Part shown: in pieces, positions 48,779-58,019 of the stretch
Numbering within the stretch: position 1 is the stretch's first letter
How the letters are laid out: each line of letters starts with the position of its first letter
Assembly: GCA_002162095.1 (NCBI GenBank)
Contig: CP021424.1
Coordinates: 1,488,001 to 1,552,000 of the forward strand
Origin: Armatimonadetes bacterium Uphvl-Ar2
GTDB lineage: Bacteria; Armatimonadota; Fimbriimonadia; Fimbriimonadales; Fimbriimonadaceae
Direction: 5' to 3'
Length of the DNA stretch: 64,000 nt
The notes under the pieces: model-generated
Told to the model about the DNA's origin: nothing
Seen by the model: the letters and a program-made list of their open reading frames with translations, nothing else
Database searches by the model: none
Made by a program: the position numbers and the translations under genes

Positions 48779-49471
48779 GTGGCCAAGCTCCGCATCTCCG
48801 AGATTTTCACCTCCGTGCAAGGGGAAGGGCAGTGGATTGGCGTGCCCAGCGTGTTTGTGCGGGTGAGCGGCTGCAACCTGCGCTGCGTGTGGTGCGACAC
48901 CCCCTACGCCAGTTGGCACCCCGAGGGGCCGGTGCGCGAGGTGGACGATGTGGTGGCGGAAGTGCAGGCCCAGGGGGTGCGGCACGTGGTGGTCACCGGG
49001 GGTGAACCGATGCTCTTTGAACCCACAGTGGACTTGGTCAATGCCCTGCAGGCGGCGGGCCATGTCATCACCATCGAGACTGCCGGCACCGTGGACTTAC
49101 CGCTCACCCCGCAGCTCTTCTCGATCAGCCCTAAGCTCTCGCATTCGGCCCCGGAAGGGGAGTGGCACGACCGGCATGAAGCGGCCCGCTGGCGGCCTGA
49201 GATCATCAAGGCGATGATGCAGCGAGCCCCCGTGCAGTTCAAATTTGTGGTGAACCCCGACCACCCGAGCGACGACTGGGCGGAAATTGACGCCATGCTG
49301 GCCCAGCTCCCGCCGGTGGCGCCGGATTCGGTGTTCCTGATGGCCGAGGGGCGGGATACCGCCGTGCTCCACGACCGGGAGCGCCGCCTGGTGCCCGAAG
49401 CGATCCGGCGAGGCTGGCGTATCGCTCCACGTCTGCAGATTGACCTCTTTGGCGACACGAAGGGGACATAA
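48779..49471 (+). CDS. queE: 7-carboxy-7-deazaguanine synthase QueE
   Basis: 230 residues from GTG 48779. Radical-SAM enzyme with CxxxCxxC as Cys32, Cys36, Cys39 (SGCNLRCVWCDTPYASW), FTSVQGEG at the N-terminus typical of QueE, VTGGEPMLF and FSISPKLS. It rearranges 6-carboxy-tetrahydropterin to CDG using SAM. Together with QueC it covers two successive steps of preQ0 synthesis; queD and folE are not in this window. Confidence 0.93.
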   Translation: MAKLRISEIFTSVQGEGQWIGVPSVFVRVSGCNLRCVWCDTPYASWHPEGPVREVDDVVAEVQAQGVRHVVVTGGEPMLFEPTVDLVNALQAAGHVITIETAGTVDLPLTPQLFSISPKLSHSAPEGEWHDRHEAARWRPEIIKAMMQRAPVQFKFVVNPDHPSDDWAEIDAMLAQLPPVAPDSVFLMAEGRDTAVLHDRERRLVPEAIRRGWRIAPRLQIDLFGDTKGT

Positions 49472-49481
49472 TCAAACCCAT

Positions 49482-50360
49482 ATGGCCCGTATTGTCGTCC
49501 CAGAAGCGGAGGCCCTTCTCGATCAAGAGATTCCCGTCCTCGATAAGGGGTTTGTCCGGCTAGTGGACTATATGGGTGGCGACCAGCGCATCGTGCAAGC
49601 GGCCCGCGTCAGCTACGGCGCCGGCACCAAGAGCTACCGCCAAGACCGGGCGCTCATCCACTATCTCCTGCGCAACGACCATACGTCGCCGTTCGAGCAA
49701 GTCGTTCTCACCTTCCACGCCAAGATGCCGATCTTTGTGGCTCGCCAGTGGGTTCGCCACCGCATGGCCCGCCTCAATGAAGTGAGCGGCCGCTACAGCG
49801 TGATGAAGGACGAATTCTACGTACCCGCCGCCGACACCATGCGCGGCCAGAGCACGGACAACAAGCAGGCCCGCAGCGACGAGCAACTCCCCAACGCCGA
49901 ACGCATTATTGACCAGATGGTGGAAGATCAGCGCCTGATGTACGCCCACTATGAGGAGATGATCGACAAGGGTCTGGCCCGCGAGATCGCCCGCGCCAAC
50001 CTCCCAATCTCGCTCTACACCGAGTGGTACTGGCAGATGGACCTGCACAACTTGCTGCGCTTCCTCAACTTGCGTATGGATAGCCACGCGCAGTACGAAA
50101 TCCGTGTCTACGCCGAGGCCATGGCCAAGTGCGCCCAGGCTGTGGCCCCCATGGCGTACGAAGCCTTTGAAGATCACATCCGAGGTGGCGTCAAGCTCAG
50201 CCGCGCGGAAAGTGCCGCCCTGGTGCGGATGCTAGAGGGCAAGGATTCCGGCTTAGAAGGTCGCCCGTTGGCGATCTTTGAAGAAAAGCTCGAGCGCATG
50301 CGCGCCGCCGCCCCGAGCGAAGCCCCCGAAGAACTCGACGGACCGCAAGTAAAAGATTAA
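49482..50360 (+). CDS. thyX: Flavin-dependent thymidylate synthase ThyX
   Basis: 292 residues from ATG 49482. The ThyX signature RHRMARLNEVSGRY lies at residues 92-105 (RHRxxxxNExSxRY), preceded by HTSPFEQVVLTFHAKMPIFVARQW and followed by IARANLPISLYTEWYW and LRFLNLRMDSHAQYEIR. It makes dTMP from dUMP with FAD, NADPH and methylene-THF, replacing ThyA. The C-terminus is extended by ~40 residues beyond the core. A terminator follows immediately. Confidence 0.95.
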   Translation: MARIVVPEAEALLDQEIPVLDKGFVRLVDYMGGDQRIVQAARVSYGAGTKSYRQDRALIHYLLRNDHTSPFEQVVLTFHAKMPIFVARQWVRHRMARLNEVSGRYSVMKDEFYVPAADTMRGQSTDNKQARSDEQLPNAERIIDQMVEDQRLMYAHYEEMIDKGLAREIARANLPISLYTEWYWQMDLHNLLRFLNLRMDSHAQYEIRVYAEAMAKCAQAVAPMAYEAFEDHIRGGVKLSRAESAALVRMLEGKDSGLEGRPLAIFEEKLERMRAAAPSEAPEELDGPQVKD

Positions 50361-50400
50361 GCCCCCGGTTTCCACCAAGTGGTGAAACCCAGGGGCCTTT
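50361..50400 (+). terminator. Rho-independent terminator of thyX
   Basis: GCCCC and GGGGC enclose GGTTTC-CACC-aagt-GGTG-AAACC, then TTT. The stem is long with small internal mismatches; the T run is short. Confidence 0.7.
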
Positions 50401-50417
50401 CCGCGCCAATTATAGAC

Positions 50418-51590
50418 TCAGCGCTCGATCGTTTCTTGAATGCGGATGCTGAAGCCGTCGCGCTCGCGCAGGGCATCCAAGAACGCCTGGCCCTTCATCG
50501 CGTTTTCGTAGCGGATCGCACCCTTCTCCACGTTGCCCGCTGCTACTTGCTGGGCGATGATGGAACAAGAGAAGCCCGTCAGGCGCTCCATGGCGGTGAA
50601 GCCCGTTTCCGGGTCCGTGCGGTCGTAGAGGTCAATCTGCACCATGATCGGCTTGCCGCCTCGGTGGCCGTAGCCCACGCCGCGCACCGCGCACTGGTCC
50701 GGCTCCTTGTACTTCTCCAGTTCGGGGCCGAAAACGGTGTTGAACACGTCCTTCGGCACCACTTCCGTGCCGCGCACGTTCACCTTGTTCTCGTTCCAGA
50801 AACCGAAGTCCTTGAAAATGCGCATGAACTGGCAGTGGCCGGGGAAGCGGAGCGTCTTGTATTCGTAGTTGGCCACCTTGCCCTCCAGCGTGTAGGGCGC
50901 GGTGCTGGTGCCGCCGCTGGTGGTGAAGGCTTCCATCTCGCCCATCTGCTTGATGTGCACCGTTTCCAGTTCGCTCAGCGTGTCCACCTTCTGCACCTTG
51001 CCGCTGCGCAGCACCACGGCTTCGTAGTCGTATTCCGTCACCAGGCCTTCCACGTTGAAGGTCAACATGTAGTTAAAGGGCGGCTTAGGATTCTGGGGCA
51101 GCACGCCGCAGTACAGCTTGACCGTCTCGGTGGTGTCCATGGCTTCAATCAGCGCAAAGCCGACGTTGTTCACCAGGCCGGGGGCCAGGCCAGTGTCGGG
51201 CACCAGGGTCACGCCCGCTTCCACCGCCGCCTCGTTCAGCTTCAGGGTTTCCATGGTCACCTCGGTGTTGCCTCCCAGGTCCACCATGTCGGTGATCGTT
51301 TCGATGGCCACGGCGGCAATCTGCGGGTGCATCCAGTAGGGCACGCAGCTCAGCACCACGTCAATGTCCACGAGGAACCGGCTGAGTTCATCCTTGTCCA
51401 GCACGTTCAGTTGCACCGGCTTGCAGATATCGCTATCGAGCAGCGAGTTCACGCGGGCCGCGCTCTGCTGCGCTTGTTCCAGGCTCATGTCGGCCAGGTA
51501 GACGGTGTCCGGGTTCGCAAAACGAACAAGATCATAAGCGGCGGCGGTGCCTTGCATTCCCGCTCCCAAAACGGCGTAGGTGTCTTTCAT
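50418..51590 (-). CDS. Saccharopine dehydrogenase family protein
   Basis: 390 residues with GGAGGAC before the ATG. N-terminal Rossmann domain (YAVLGAGMQGTAAAYDLVRF, DVVLSCVPYWMHPQIA, TDMVDLGGNTEV) and the family's substrate domain (DTGLAPGLVNNVG, FPGHCQFMRIFKDFGFW). It resembles lysine 6-dehydrogenase/saccharopine reductase-like enzymes of this size (~390 residues). The substrate is probably an amino acid such as lysine; not proven by sequence. Confidence 0.88.
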   Translation of the reverse strand: MKDTYAVLGAGMQGTAAAYDLVRFANPDTVYLADMSLEQAQQSAARVNSLLDSDICKPVQLNVLDKDELSRFLVDIDVVLSCVPYWMHPQIAAVAIETITDMVDLGGNTEVTMETLKLNEAAVEAGVTLVPDTGLAPGLVNNVGFALIEAMDTTETVKLYCGVLPQNPKPPFNYMLTFNVEGLVTEYDYEAVVLRSGKVQKVDTLSELETVHIKQMGEMEAFTTSGGTSTAPYTLEGKVANYEYKTLRFPGHCQFMRIFKDFGFWNENKVNVRGTEVVPKDVFNTVFGPELEKYKEPDQCAVRGVGYGHRGGKPIMVQIDLYDRTDPETGFTAMERLTGFSCSIIAQQVAAGNVEKGAIRYENAMKGQAFLDALRERDGFSIRIQETIER

Positions 51591-51683
51591 TCAAGTCCTC
51601 CAAAAGGGAAAGCCACCTCATCCTCGAGGCGGCTGGTGCAGCCAGATTACCAGGGGGCCCGCCCCCAAAAGCGGGGGCGCGGG

Positions 51684-51735
51684 TATCTTAGCGGAGCGAT
51701 GTGGGAGGCCTGCGCAGGCCACGCAACACCACATC
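51684..51735 (+). promoter_or_regulatory. rplA promoter box and structured 5' leader (candidate L1 autoregulatory site)
   Basis: TATCTT (51684-51689) could be the -10 element. The following leader forms an outer stem GATGTGG (51698-51704)/CCACATC (51729-51735) around an inner perfect hairpin GGCCTG-CG-CAGGCC, with GA and ACGCAACA as asymmetric internal loop. L1 represses its own synthesis by binding an mRNA mimic of its 23S rRNA site, a stem with such an asymmetric loop near GAUG/GGGAGGC. Confidence 0.5.
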
Positions 51736-51748
51736 CGGGAGTAATCAA

Positions 51749-52471
51749 ATGCGCAAGAACCGCCGCAAGGCTAAGCACTCCCAACGCTTTTTGGCGTTGG
51801 CGTCTCAGGTCGATAAGACCAAGTTTTACGATATTAACGAAGCCATCGAGTTCGTGAAGGCGAATGCCAACACGAAGTTCGTGGAAGGTGTGGACCTGTC
51901 CCTCCGCCTCGGTGTGGACCCCCGCAAGGGTGACCAGAACGTGCGCGGCATCACCAACCTGCCGCACGGCACGGGCAAGAACCAGACCGTGGCCGTCCTC
52001 GCCAAGGGTGACCTGGCCAAGGAAGCCACCGCCGCCGGCGCCGACGTGGTGGGCGATGAAGACCTGATCAAGCGCATTCAAGAAGGCTGGAAGGATTTCG
52101 ACGTGCTGATGGCGACGACGGACATGGCCCCGCAAATCGGGAAGATCGCCCGTCTGCTCGGCCCCCGCACGCCGAACAAGAAGAATGGCACCGTGACCGA
52201 CACCATCGGCCAGGCCGTGAAGGAAGTCAAGTCGGCCAGCCGCGTGGAGTACCGCGTGGACAAGGCGGGCGTGATTCACATGCCGATCGGCCGCGTGAAC
52301 TTCTCCGCCGACCAACTGCGTGAGAACATGATGGTGGCCGTGGATACGGTGATCCGCGCCAAGCCGTCGTCGGCCAAGGGCCGCTACCTGCTCAGCGTCA
52401 CGCTCTCCAGCACCATGGGTCCCGGCCTCCGCCTCGATCCGACGCTGACGAGCAAGGCCTCCGGCCACTAA
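51749..52471 (+). CDS. rplA: 50S ribosomal protein L1
   Basis: 240 residues from ATG 51749 (GGGAG upstream). L1 hallmarks: FVEGVDLSLRLGVDPRKGDQNVRG, LPHGTGK, TTDMAPQIGKIARLLGPRTPNKKNGTVT and NFSADQLRENMMVAVDTV. It forms the mobile L1 stalk and can repress its own mRNA. rplK, its usual neighbour, is not adjacent; a structured leader and a strong terminator make this a single-gene unit. Confidence 0.96.
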   Translation: MRKNRRKAKHSQRFLALASQVDKTKFYDINEAIEFVKANANTKFVEGVDLSLRLGVDPRKGDQNVRGITNLPHGTGKNQTVAVLAKGDLAKEATAAGADVVGDEDLIKRIQEGWKDFDVLMATTDMAPQIGKIARLLGPRTPNKKNGTVTDTIGQAVKEVKSASRVEYRVDKAGVIHMPIGRVNFSADQLRENMMVAVDTVIRAKPSSAKGRYLLSVTLSSTMGPGLRLDPTLTSKASGH

Positions 52472-52490
52472 TCTGTCGCCTTCTGGCAAA

Positions 52491-52530
52491 AAGAAACCCC
52501 TCGGTTCCCGTTTGGGCCGAGGGGTTTCTT
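52491..52530 (+). terminator. Bidirectional rho-independent terminator after rplA
   Basis: AAGAAACCCCTCGG / CCGAGGGGTTTCTT, a 14-bp perfect stem with a 12-nt loop. On the plus strand TTTCTT falls inside the stem end; on the minus strand the same holds. Confidence 0.88.
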
Positions 52531-52551
52531 GGTTGTTCGGGCCAGCCTTAC

Positions 52552-52692
52552 TTAAGGCACGACGGCTTCATAAACGACCAGACGAATGGCGAGAGGTGCA
52601 CCACCTCCGCCAATCAGCGAACCACTGCCTCCCCCGCAGCCCGCCAGAAGCAAGCCCGCACTAATCCAAGAAACGCATGAAACTTTGCGCAT
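52552..52692 (-). CDS. Small lipoprotein (46 residues)
   Basis: MRKVSCVSWISAGLLLAGC begins a typical lipoprotein signal with lipobox LLAGC (Cys at 19), followed by GGGSGSL, a Gly-rich turn and APLAIRLVVYEAVVP. It was found by reading below usual ORF length limits. No Shine-Dalgarno is evident. It lies downstream of the subtilase on the same strand, behind a hairpin. Function unknown. Confidence 0.6.
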   Translation of the reverse strand: MRKVSCVSWISAGLLLAGCGGGSGSLIGGGGAPLAIRLVVYEAVVP

Positions 52693-52742
52693 ATGGCAGC
52701 CTGGACACAGCTACCTGCAAAAGTCAATGACAGCTAAAGAAG

Positions 52743-52768
52743 CGAGGCAGATCCGTGGATCTGCCTCG
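52743..52768 (-). terminator. Hairpin terminator after the subtilase
   Basis: CGAGGCAGATCC-ac-GGATCTGCCTCG on the minus strand, a 12-bp perfect stem followed by CTTCTTT. Confidence 0.7.
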
Positions 52769-52794
52769 TAATGTGAGCCCAGCTCGCTGCCGGG

Positions 52795-54155
52795 CTATCG
52801 AATAAAGCCGTTAGCGCGGTTGCCGGTCATCGTAATCCCGGCCAGCGTTGTGGTCGGAGTGCCTCGTCGCAGAAGGCGATCCTTGAGTCGCAATCCGTTC
52901 AGGCCCGGTTCCGTGGCGGCCAAGAGTGCAAGCACCCCGGTCATATGAGGCGAAGCCATCGAAGTCCCGTTATAAGAGGCGTACGCCGAAGTGTTGCCCG
53001 TGCCCGGCACTGTGCTCCAAATGCCCGAACCCGGCGCCCCGATATCCACCGTCACGGCCCCGTAGTTGCTGAATGATGAACGCGCCCCCGTATTCGTGAT
53101 GCTGGCCACGCTGATGATGCTTACGTTGTCGTAGCACGAGGGATAGAACGGTTGCGTATCCGTGTTGCGGCCGTTGTTGCCAGCCGCGCACACGGTCAGG
53201 ATATTGGCTTGCTCGCACCGCGTGATCGCGTCCTTGAGCGTCTGCGAGAACCCGCCGCCGCCCCAACTGTTGTTGCTCGCCACGATGTTCAGGCCGTGCC
53301 GCGTCTTGAGGTCGGTGAGATAGTCAAACGACTTGATCGCGTTGGCGGTGGAGCCGCTGTTTTGCAAAAACTTGATGGGGATCATCTTGACGCCCCAGCT
53401 CACGCCGGCCACCCCAATTCCGTTGTTGCCCTTCGCCCCGATGGTGCCCGCGACGTGCGTACCGTGGTTGTCGCCGACATCATCGTACGTGGTGCGGTCG
53501 TTGTTGTAGAAATCCCAGCCCAGGTTGTCATCCACAAAACCGTTGCCATCGTTGTCAATGCCGTCCACAGGTTCAAACGGGTTCACCCAAATCTGGCCTT
53601 GCAGATCTTCGTGGGTGGCCAAGATGCCCTCGTCAATCACGCCCACAATCACGTTGCCTTGGCCGGTGTAGCCTCGGCTCCATGAGTGTGCCGCCCCGAC
53701 CCCAAAGATGTTCTGCGGCGTGGTTTCCTTGCCGTAGACCCCCACAGGTTGCCGTTGACGTAGTGCGTATCGTTGGCTTGCTGAGTCTCCACGATGAAGT
53801 TCGGCTCGGCCACTTCCACGCGCGGGTCGGCCTTCAGCAGCTCAATCATCTCCGGCACGGGGCGCGTGGTCCGCAGGAGCAGCACCCCGGTTTGCTCGCC
53901 CACAGTGCGCATGGCCGCCGTAAGGATCTGCTCTTCCAGCACTACGTCCATGCCCGGGAACAGGGCTTGCACGCCCCGTGCGGGCACTCGAACGCCTGCC
54001 TTCAGCTTCACCAGCACCTCGCCTTCCACGTAGCTCGGCGACGCGATGGAACGCGTAAACGTCTCCAGCGGGTTGAACGCCTTGGCTTGGGCGGCACCCA
54101 GCGCCGGGAAAAAAGCGAGACTCATCAAGGCGAGAGAAGACAGCGTTGACTTCAT
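52795..54155 (-). CDS. Secreted subtilisin-like serine protease (S8), one-base frameshift
   Basis: ATG 54155 has GGAGGA upstream and a signal peptide (SLALMSLAFFPALGAAQA). A propeptide (EGEVLVKLKAGVRVPARG ... DPRVEVAEPNFIVE) follows. The mature protease continues in another frame; adding one C to the C5 run at 53739-53743 joins them into 453 residues (NGNLWGVYGKETTPQNIFG). Catalytic Asp in GVIDEGI, His in NHGTHVAGTIGAKGN, Ser in NGTSMASPHMTGV, oxyanion Asn in SNNSWGGGG. Fervidolysin-like layout; extracellular protein degradation. Confidence 0.88.
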
Positions 54156-54244
54156 TTCAAATCCTCCGGCCCGTGACCGGACCGCATGCGCCAATTATAA
54201 ACCGAAAACTTGCGAACAGTCGTTAATAATTCGGTCAAGACAAA

Positions 54245-54272
54245 CAAAAAATGCCCCGATTCGCATCGGGGC
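54245..54272 (-). terminator. Rho-independent terminator of ftsZ
   Basis: GCCCCGAT-gcga-ATCGGGGC on the minus strand, followed by ATTTTTTGTTTG. 37 nt after the ftsZ stop. Confidence 0.9.
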
Positions 54273-54308
54273 CATTGAGTTGGACCAGGTAAAAAACGTG
54301 AGTGGCGA

Positions 54309-55427
54309 TTAGCTGCGGCGATCTTGGCGTCCCCGCAGGATGGAGGGGATATCCAAGTCAATTTCTTGCACCACCGGCTGGGGGGCAATGGCCTCGCCAT
54401 CCAGGGTCACGGCGCGGCGTCGTTCCCGAGTGGCTTCAGCCTGAAAGACTTCCGCATCCTTGGGTCGCTCGCCCGTGCCACTAAAACCCGTGGCCACGAG
54501 CGTCACCGCCACCGAATCTCCGGCATTGGGGTCTTCCACGTGGCCCAGATAGATGGCCGCGTTCTCGGCATCGGCGATTTGAAGGATGTAATCCATGACA
54601 TCCTGGATTTCTCCGAGGCTGAAGTTCGGGCCCGCCGTGACGTTGACCAGCAGGCGCGTGGCTCCACTCAGGTCGCCTTCGATAAGCGGGGAGTGCACGG
54701 CGGCCTTGGCGGCACGCTTGGCCGCGTCCGCGCCATCGGCGTAGCCCAGACCCATCGTGGCCAGTCCGGCATCCGACATCACTGCGCGCACGTCGGCAAA
54801 GTCCACGTTGATCAGCCCCGCCCGGAGGATGATGTCGCTGATGCCCTTCACGCCTTGGATCAGGGTCTGGTCGGCCAGCAAGAACGCCTCTTGCAGCGTC
54901 AGCTTGCGGTCTTCCATCTCCATCAGCTTTTGGTTGGGGATGACGAGCAGGGTGTCCACATGTTTGCGAAGTTGCTCTAGCCCCTGGGCGGCGAACTTGC
55001 CACGCTTCGGACCTTCAAATCCGAATGGAGTGGTGACGATGGCCACCGTGAGGATGCCCATTTGGCGGGCGATCTTGGCGATCACCGGTGCCGCCCCCGT
55101 GCCCGTACCGCCACCCAGGCCGCAGGTGAGGAAGATCATGTCCGCCCCATCCAGCATCAGCTTGATGGCCTTTTCGCTTTCCAGTGCGCTGCGCTCGCCC
55201 ACTTCGGGGTCACCGCCGGCCCCCAGGCCGCGGGTCAGGTTCTCGCCAATCACTTCGGGGTGGTCCGCCGCGCTCTTGGTCAGGGCTTGGCGGTCGGTGT
55301 TGAGGGCAATGAGGGAAATGCCTTCGGGGTGCAGGTCCGCCAAACGGTTGACCGTGTTGCCACCCGCGCCGCCCACGCCAATGACGCGGAGAACAGCTCG
55401 GGTTTCAAAGAGGTTAATCGGGCTCAT
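54309..55427 (-). CDS. ftsZ: Cell division protein FtsZ
   Basis: 372 residues: tubulin-like GTPase with the signature GGGTGTGAAP at 105-114, VIGVGGAGGNTVNRL at the start, NTDRQAL, VDTLLVIPNQKL, DFADVRAVMSDAGLATMG and ATGF. The C-terminal peptide EIDLDIPSILRGRQDRRS is the FtsA/ZipA-type docking tail. It forms the Z ring. It stands alone here, without ftsA or murein genes beside it. Confidence 0.97.
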   Translation of the reverse strand: MSPINLFETRAVLRVIGVGGAGGNTVNRLADLHPEGISLIALNTDRQALTKSAADHPEVIGENLTRGLGAGGDPEVGERSALESEKAIKLMLDGADMIFLTCGLGGGTGTGAAPVIAKIARQMGILTVAIVTTPFGFEGPKRGKFAAQGLEQLRKHVDTLLVIPNQKLMEMEDRKLTLQEAFLLADQTLIQGVKGISDIILRAGLINVDFADVRAVMSDAGLATMGLGYADGADAAKRAAKAAVHSPLIEGDLSGATRLLVNVTAGPNFSLGEIQDVMDYILQIADAENAAIYLGHVEDPNAGDSVAVTLVATGFSGTGERPKDAEVFQAEATRERRRAVTLDGEAIAPQPVVQEIDLDIPSILRGRQDRRS

Positions 55428-55587
55428 GGGTCTGGTCCAAACGCTCGCGTGCAGATCACTCGGGCGCTAAGGGAACGGACGCCGCAAAGTTAAGGAAAGC
55501 ACCGCCGCCAGGCCCCTTGATTTCAGAAGTTATCCACACCCCTGGGGCCACCGGTTTCGGGGTGCTTCCAGCGGGTACACCCGAGGC

Positions 55588-56115
55588 ATGCGTCCGTTCC
55601 TTTGGGTATTGGTGGGCCTCGCCGTGGTGGGGTGCCAGCCCTCTGCCGCGCCGGAGCCCACTGCCGAGGCCAAGCCCGCTGCGCCGCTGGCCGGGCCGGG
55701 TTCAAAGTTTATTGAAGCGATCTTGAAGGAGGACTTCACGGCGGCGTTTGCCCAGGCGGACTCCCAAAATCCCGAGCTGCGCAACCCGCAATCCTTGGTG
55801 GCGGCCTACGAGGCGTGGCTGGCCCGCAACCGACGCGGAGGGAACGCCCAATGGCGACCGGTTACGGCTTCCGCCGAGGCCTCGATGGGCACGCTGAGCG
55901 CCGAAGCCGTGGTGAGTCTGCTCCGCGAACGCGGCCAACTCCCAGCCGGTGACCCGGTGACGGTGTACTGGATGCTCGGGGCGGACCAAGCCAAGACGTC
56001 CGTCGCCATCGCGATTCTCACCGATGGCACCGCGCCGGACGCCAAGGTAAAGGCGGCCGCTTTTGTGGCGGCCAGCCAAGAAGAAGGCACCGCCGCGACC
56101 ACTACCGCGCCTTAG
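55588..56115 (+). CDS. Lipoprotein of unknown function
   Basis: 175 residues. MRPFLWVLVGLAVVGC is a lipoprotein signal (Cys16). A Pro/Ala-rich linker and an alpha/beta domain follow (GSKFIEAILKEDFTAAFAQADSQN, then TLSAEAVVSLLRERGQLPAGDPVTVYWMLG), resembling small NTF2-like/DUF4878-type folds; this is an impression only. The tail is Ala/Thr-rich. Confidence 0.65.
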   Translation: MRPFLWVLVGLAVVGCQPSAAPEPTAEAKPAAPLAGPGSKFIEAILKEDFTAAFAQADSQNPELRNPQSLVAAYEAWLARNRRGGNAQWRPVTASAEASMGTLSAEAVVSLLRERGQLPAGDPVTVYWMLGADQAKTSVAIAILTDGTAPDAKVKAAAFVAASQEEGTAATTTAP

Positions 56116-56167
56116 AGAGCGCACGACGATAACCAAAGGCTAACGCAAAGTAAGGTAAGGAACAACC

Positions 56168-57207
56168 ATGGCATCACTCATCTGGGCGGCCGCCCTCGCC
56201 CTCTCGGCGCAAACCGCGTCTAACTCGGCCCCGCGCACTCCCAGCGAGCCGGTTTCGCGCATCGCGTTTGGCTCGTGCTACAACCAAGCCAAGCCCGCGC
56301 CGATCTGGGCGACCATTGCCGCCGCGCGCCCCCACCTCACGCTGATGCTGGGCGACAACGCCTATATCGATAGCGACGATCCGGCCACTTTCGACCGCAT
56401 TTACGGCCAGGTGGCGGCCGATCCCGGGTTTGCCCTGCTCCGTTCCCAGTCTCGCATGATCGCGACCTGGGACGACCACGATTACGGCAAGAACGACGGC
56501 GGCGAGGAGTTCCCGGCCCGCGACATGGCGCTGGCTAAGTTCGACGACTTCTGGCAAGTTTCGGCGGCGGAGCGAGCGACGCCCGGTGTCTATGCGGCGC
56601 ACGTGTTCCCCAAGGCGGACGCACGGTGCAAGTCATCGTCTTGGACACGCGCTATTTCCGCAGCCCGCTCATCCGCGAGAACAACGCCTATAAGCCTGAC
56701 GACAGCGCCGATAAAACCATGCTCGGCGAAGCCCAGTGGAAGCGGCTGGAAGCCCAATTCCGCACGCCGGCCGACCTCCGCATTGTGATGACAAGCATCC
56801 AGTTTGTGCCCGAGGATCACATCTTTGAGAAGTGGGCCAACCTCCCGCGCGAGCGCCAACGCATGCTAGACCTCATCAAGTCCACCGAAGCCGAAGGCGT
56901 CCTCTTCGTCAGCGGCGACCGGCACCTGGGCGAAATCAGCATGATGGATGGGGGCGTGGGCTACCCGATCTACGATGTGACCGGCAGCGGGTTCAACCAA
57001 AGCCGCACCGACTGGCGCCTGCAAGAACCCAACCGCCACCGCGTGCAAAGCGTGAACTACAACCACAACTTCGGCTGGATCGAGATTGACTGGAAGCAGG
57101 AGGATCCCCTGATTAAGCTGCAACTGCGTGGCGAAGACGGCGACGTGCTGGCCTACCAGCCCATCCGCTTGAGCTGGCTAAAGCGCGGGCGCATCCGTTC
57201 GAACTAA
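56168..57207 (+). CDS. PhoD-like alkaline phosphatase/phosphodiesterase, one-base frameshift
   Basis: Two frames join into 346 residues by adding one G at 56614-56615 (restoring FPKGGRTVQVIVLDTRYFR). Signal peptide LIWAAALALSAQTAS; PhoD-type metallophosphatase motifs RIAFGSCYNQAKP, LMLGDNAYID, ATWDDHDYGKNDGG, VLDTRYFRSPL, VLFVSGDRHLGEI. These give the Asp, Asn and His ligands for Ca/Fe. It likely hydrolyses phosphodiesters or monoesters outside the membrane. A second phosphatase candidate (PhoX-like) lies at 34702. Confidence 0.87.
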
Positions 57208-57960
57208 CTAGTTAAAGGAGAAACGGTAAGCCCCTTTGCGGGCTTGCGCCGTGCGGAAATCCCCAAGGTACTGCACCGCATCTTCAAAGACGCGGAGTGG
57301 TTCCTCTTGCCGACCAAGATCGTGAATCTTGCCCGCGTAGGTTTCGATCGCCTGAACGTATTCTTGAACCCGTGCGAACTCGGCCTGGCTCGATCGGGTC
57401 TCGGCCATGCGCTTGGCAAAAGCCTTCGGCTTTTCGTGCAATTCGCGCACAAAGGTGCGTCCCGCCATCAGGCATTCGATGCAGGCGGCATCCACCTCCT
57501 CCATCGCCCGTGAAATGATCTCGAGACCTGGATATTCCGCGTCCAGGTCTTGGACGCGGGCGGTGTGAACGGAATCTATGACCCTCCCGTAGGCGCTCAT
57601 CGCGAGTTCCCATTGGTCGCCAAAGCGGCGTTCCACGCTTTCTTCCAGTTCATCGTTGGCGGCGTGGCACGAGAGCTTGCCCAGCGATTCCATGACGTCG
57701 AAGGGGTAGGGGCTCCTGACAATGAAGTTCGCAAACTGGCGGGTCTTCATCTCTTTGGCGATGAAGAGGCCGGCGACGAAGAGCAGCGGGAGGGCGTGGG
57801 GCAGCCAAAGTCCACCGGGGAACTCCGGGGGGATGACTCGCTTAAGGACGACCCAGGAAGGAAGCGCAAGCCAAGCGTGACGCAAGGGGGTATTAAGAAG
57901 CTTTTGTGCGGGGGCAAATCGCTTGCGCAGGTATCTCTCAAGGTTGGGCCACTGAATCAT
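57208..57960 (-). CDS. Tandem paralogue 3: membrane protein of unknown family
   Basis: 250 residues. The N-terminus has IQWPNLERYLRKRFAPAQ, then two hydrophobic segments (HAWLALPSWVVL and LWLPHALPLLFVAGLF). A helical cytoplasmic part follows, with DVMESLGKLSCHAANDEL, ECLMAGRTFVRELHEKPKAFAKRMAE and a final helix LRVFEDAVQYLGDFRTAQ. The order LxxYLxxRF - two helices - SCHA - GRTFVR - KRM is shared with the next two genes. Family not recognised. Confidence 0.75.
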   Translation of the reverse strand: MIQWPNLERYLRKRFAPAQKLLNTPLRHAWLALPSWVVLKRVIPPEFPGGLWLPHALPLLFVAGLFIAKEMKTRQFANFIVRSPYPFDVMESLGKLSCHAANDELEESVERRFGDQWELAMSAYGRVIDSVHTARVQDLDAEYPGLEIISRAMEEVDAACIECLMAGRTFVRELHEKPKAFAKRMAETRSSQAEFARVQEYVQAIETYAGKIHDLGRQEEPLRVFEDAVQYLGDFRTAQARKGAYRFSFN

Positions 57961-58019
57961 CGCAGGTAAGTTCGCAATCTACCGCGCATACGGCGGGGAC
58001 TTCAATCTCTATTCGGTTG

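Noticed and set aside
50379-51857. 492-codon plus-strand frame opposite the saccharopine-dehydrogenase-like gene
   Set aside because: His/Val-rich shadow; it also runs over the rplA leader and start.
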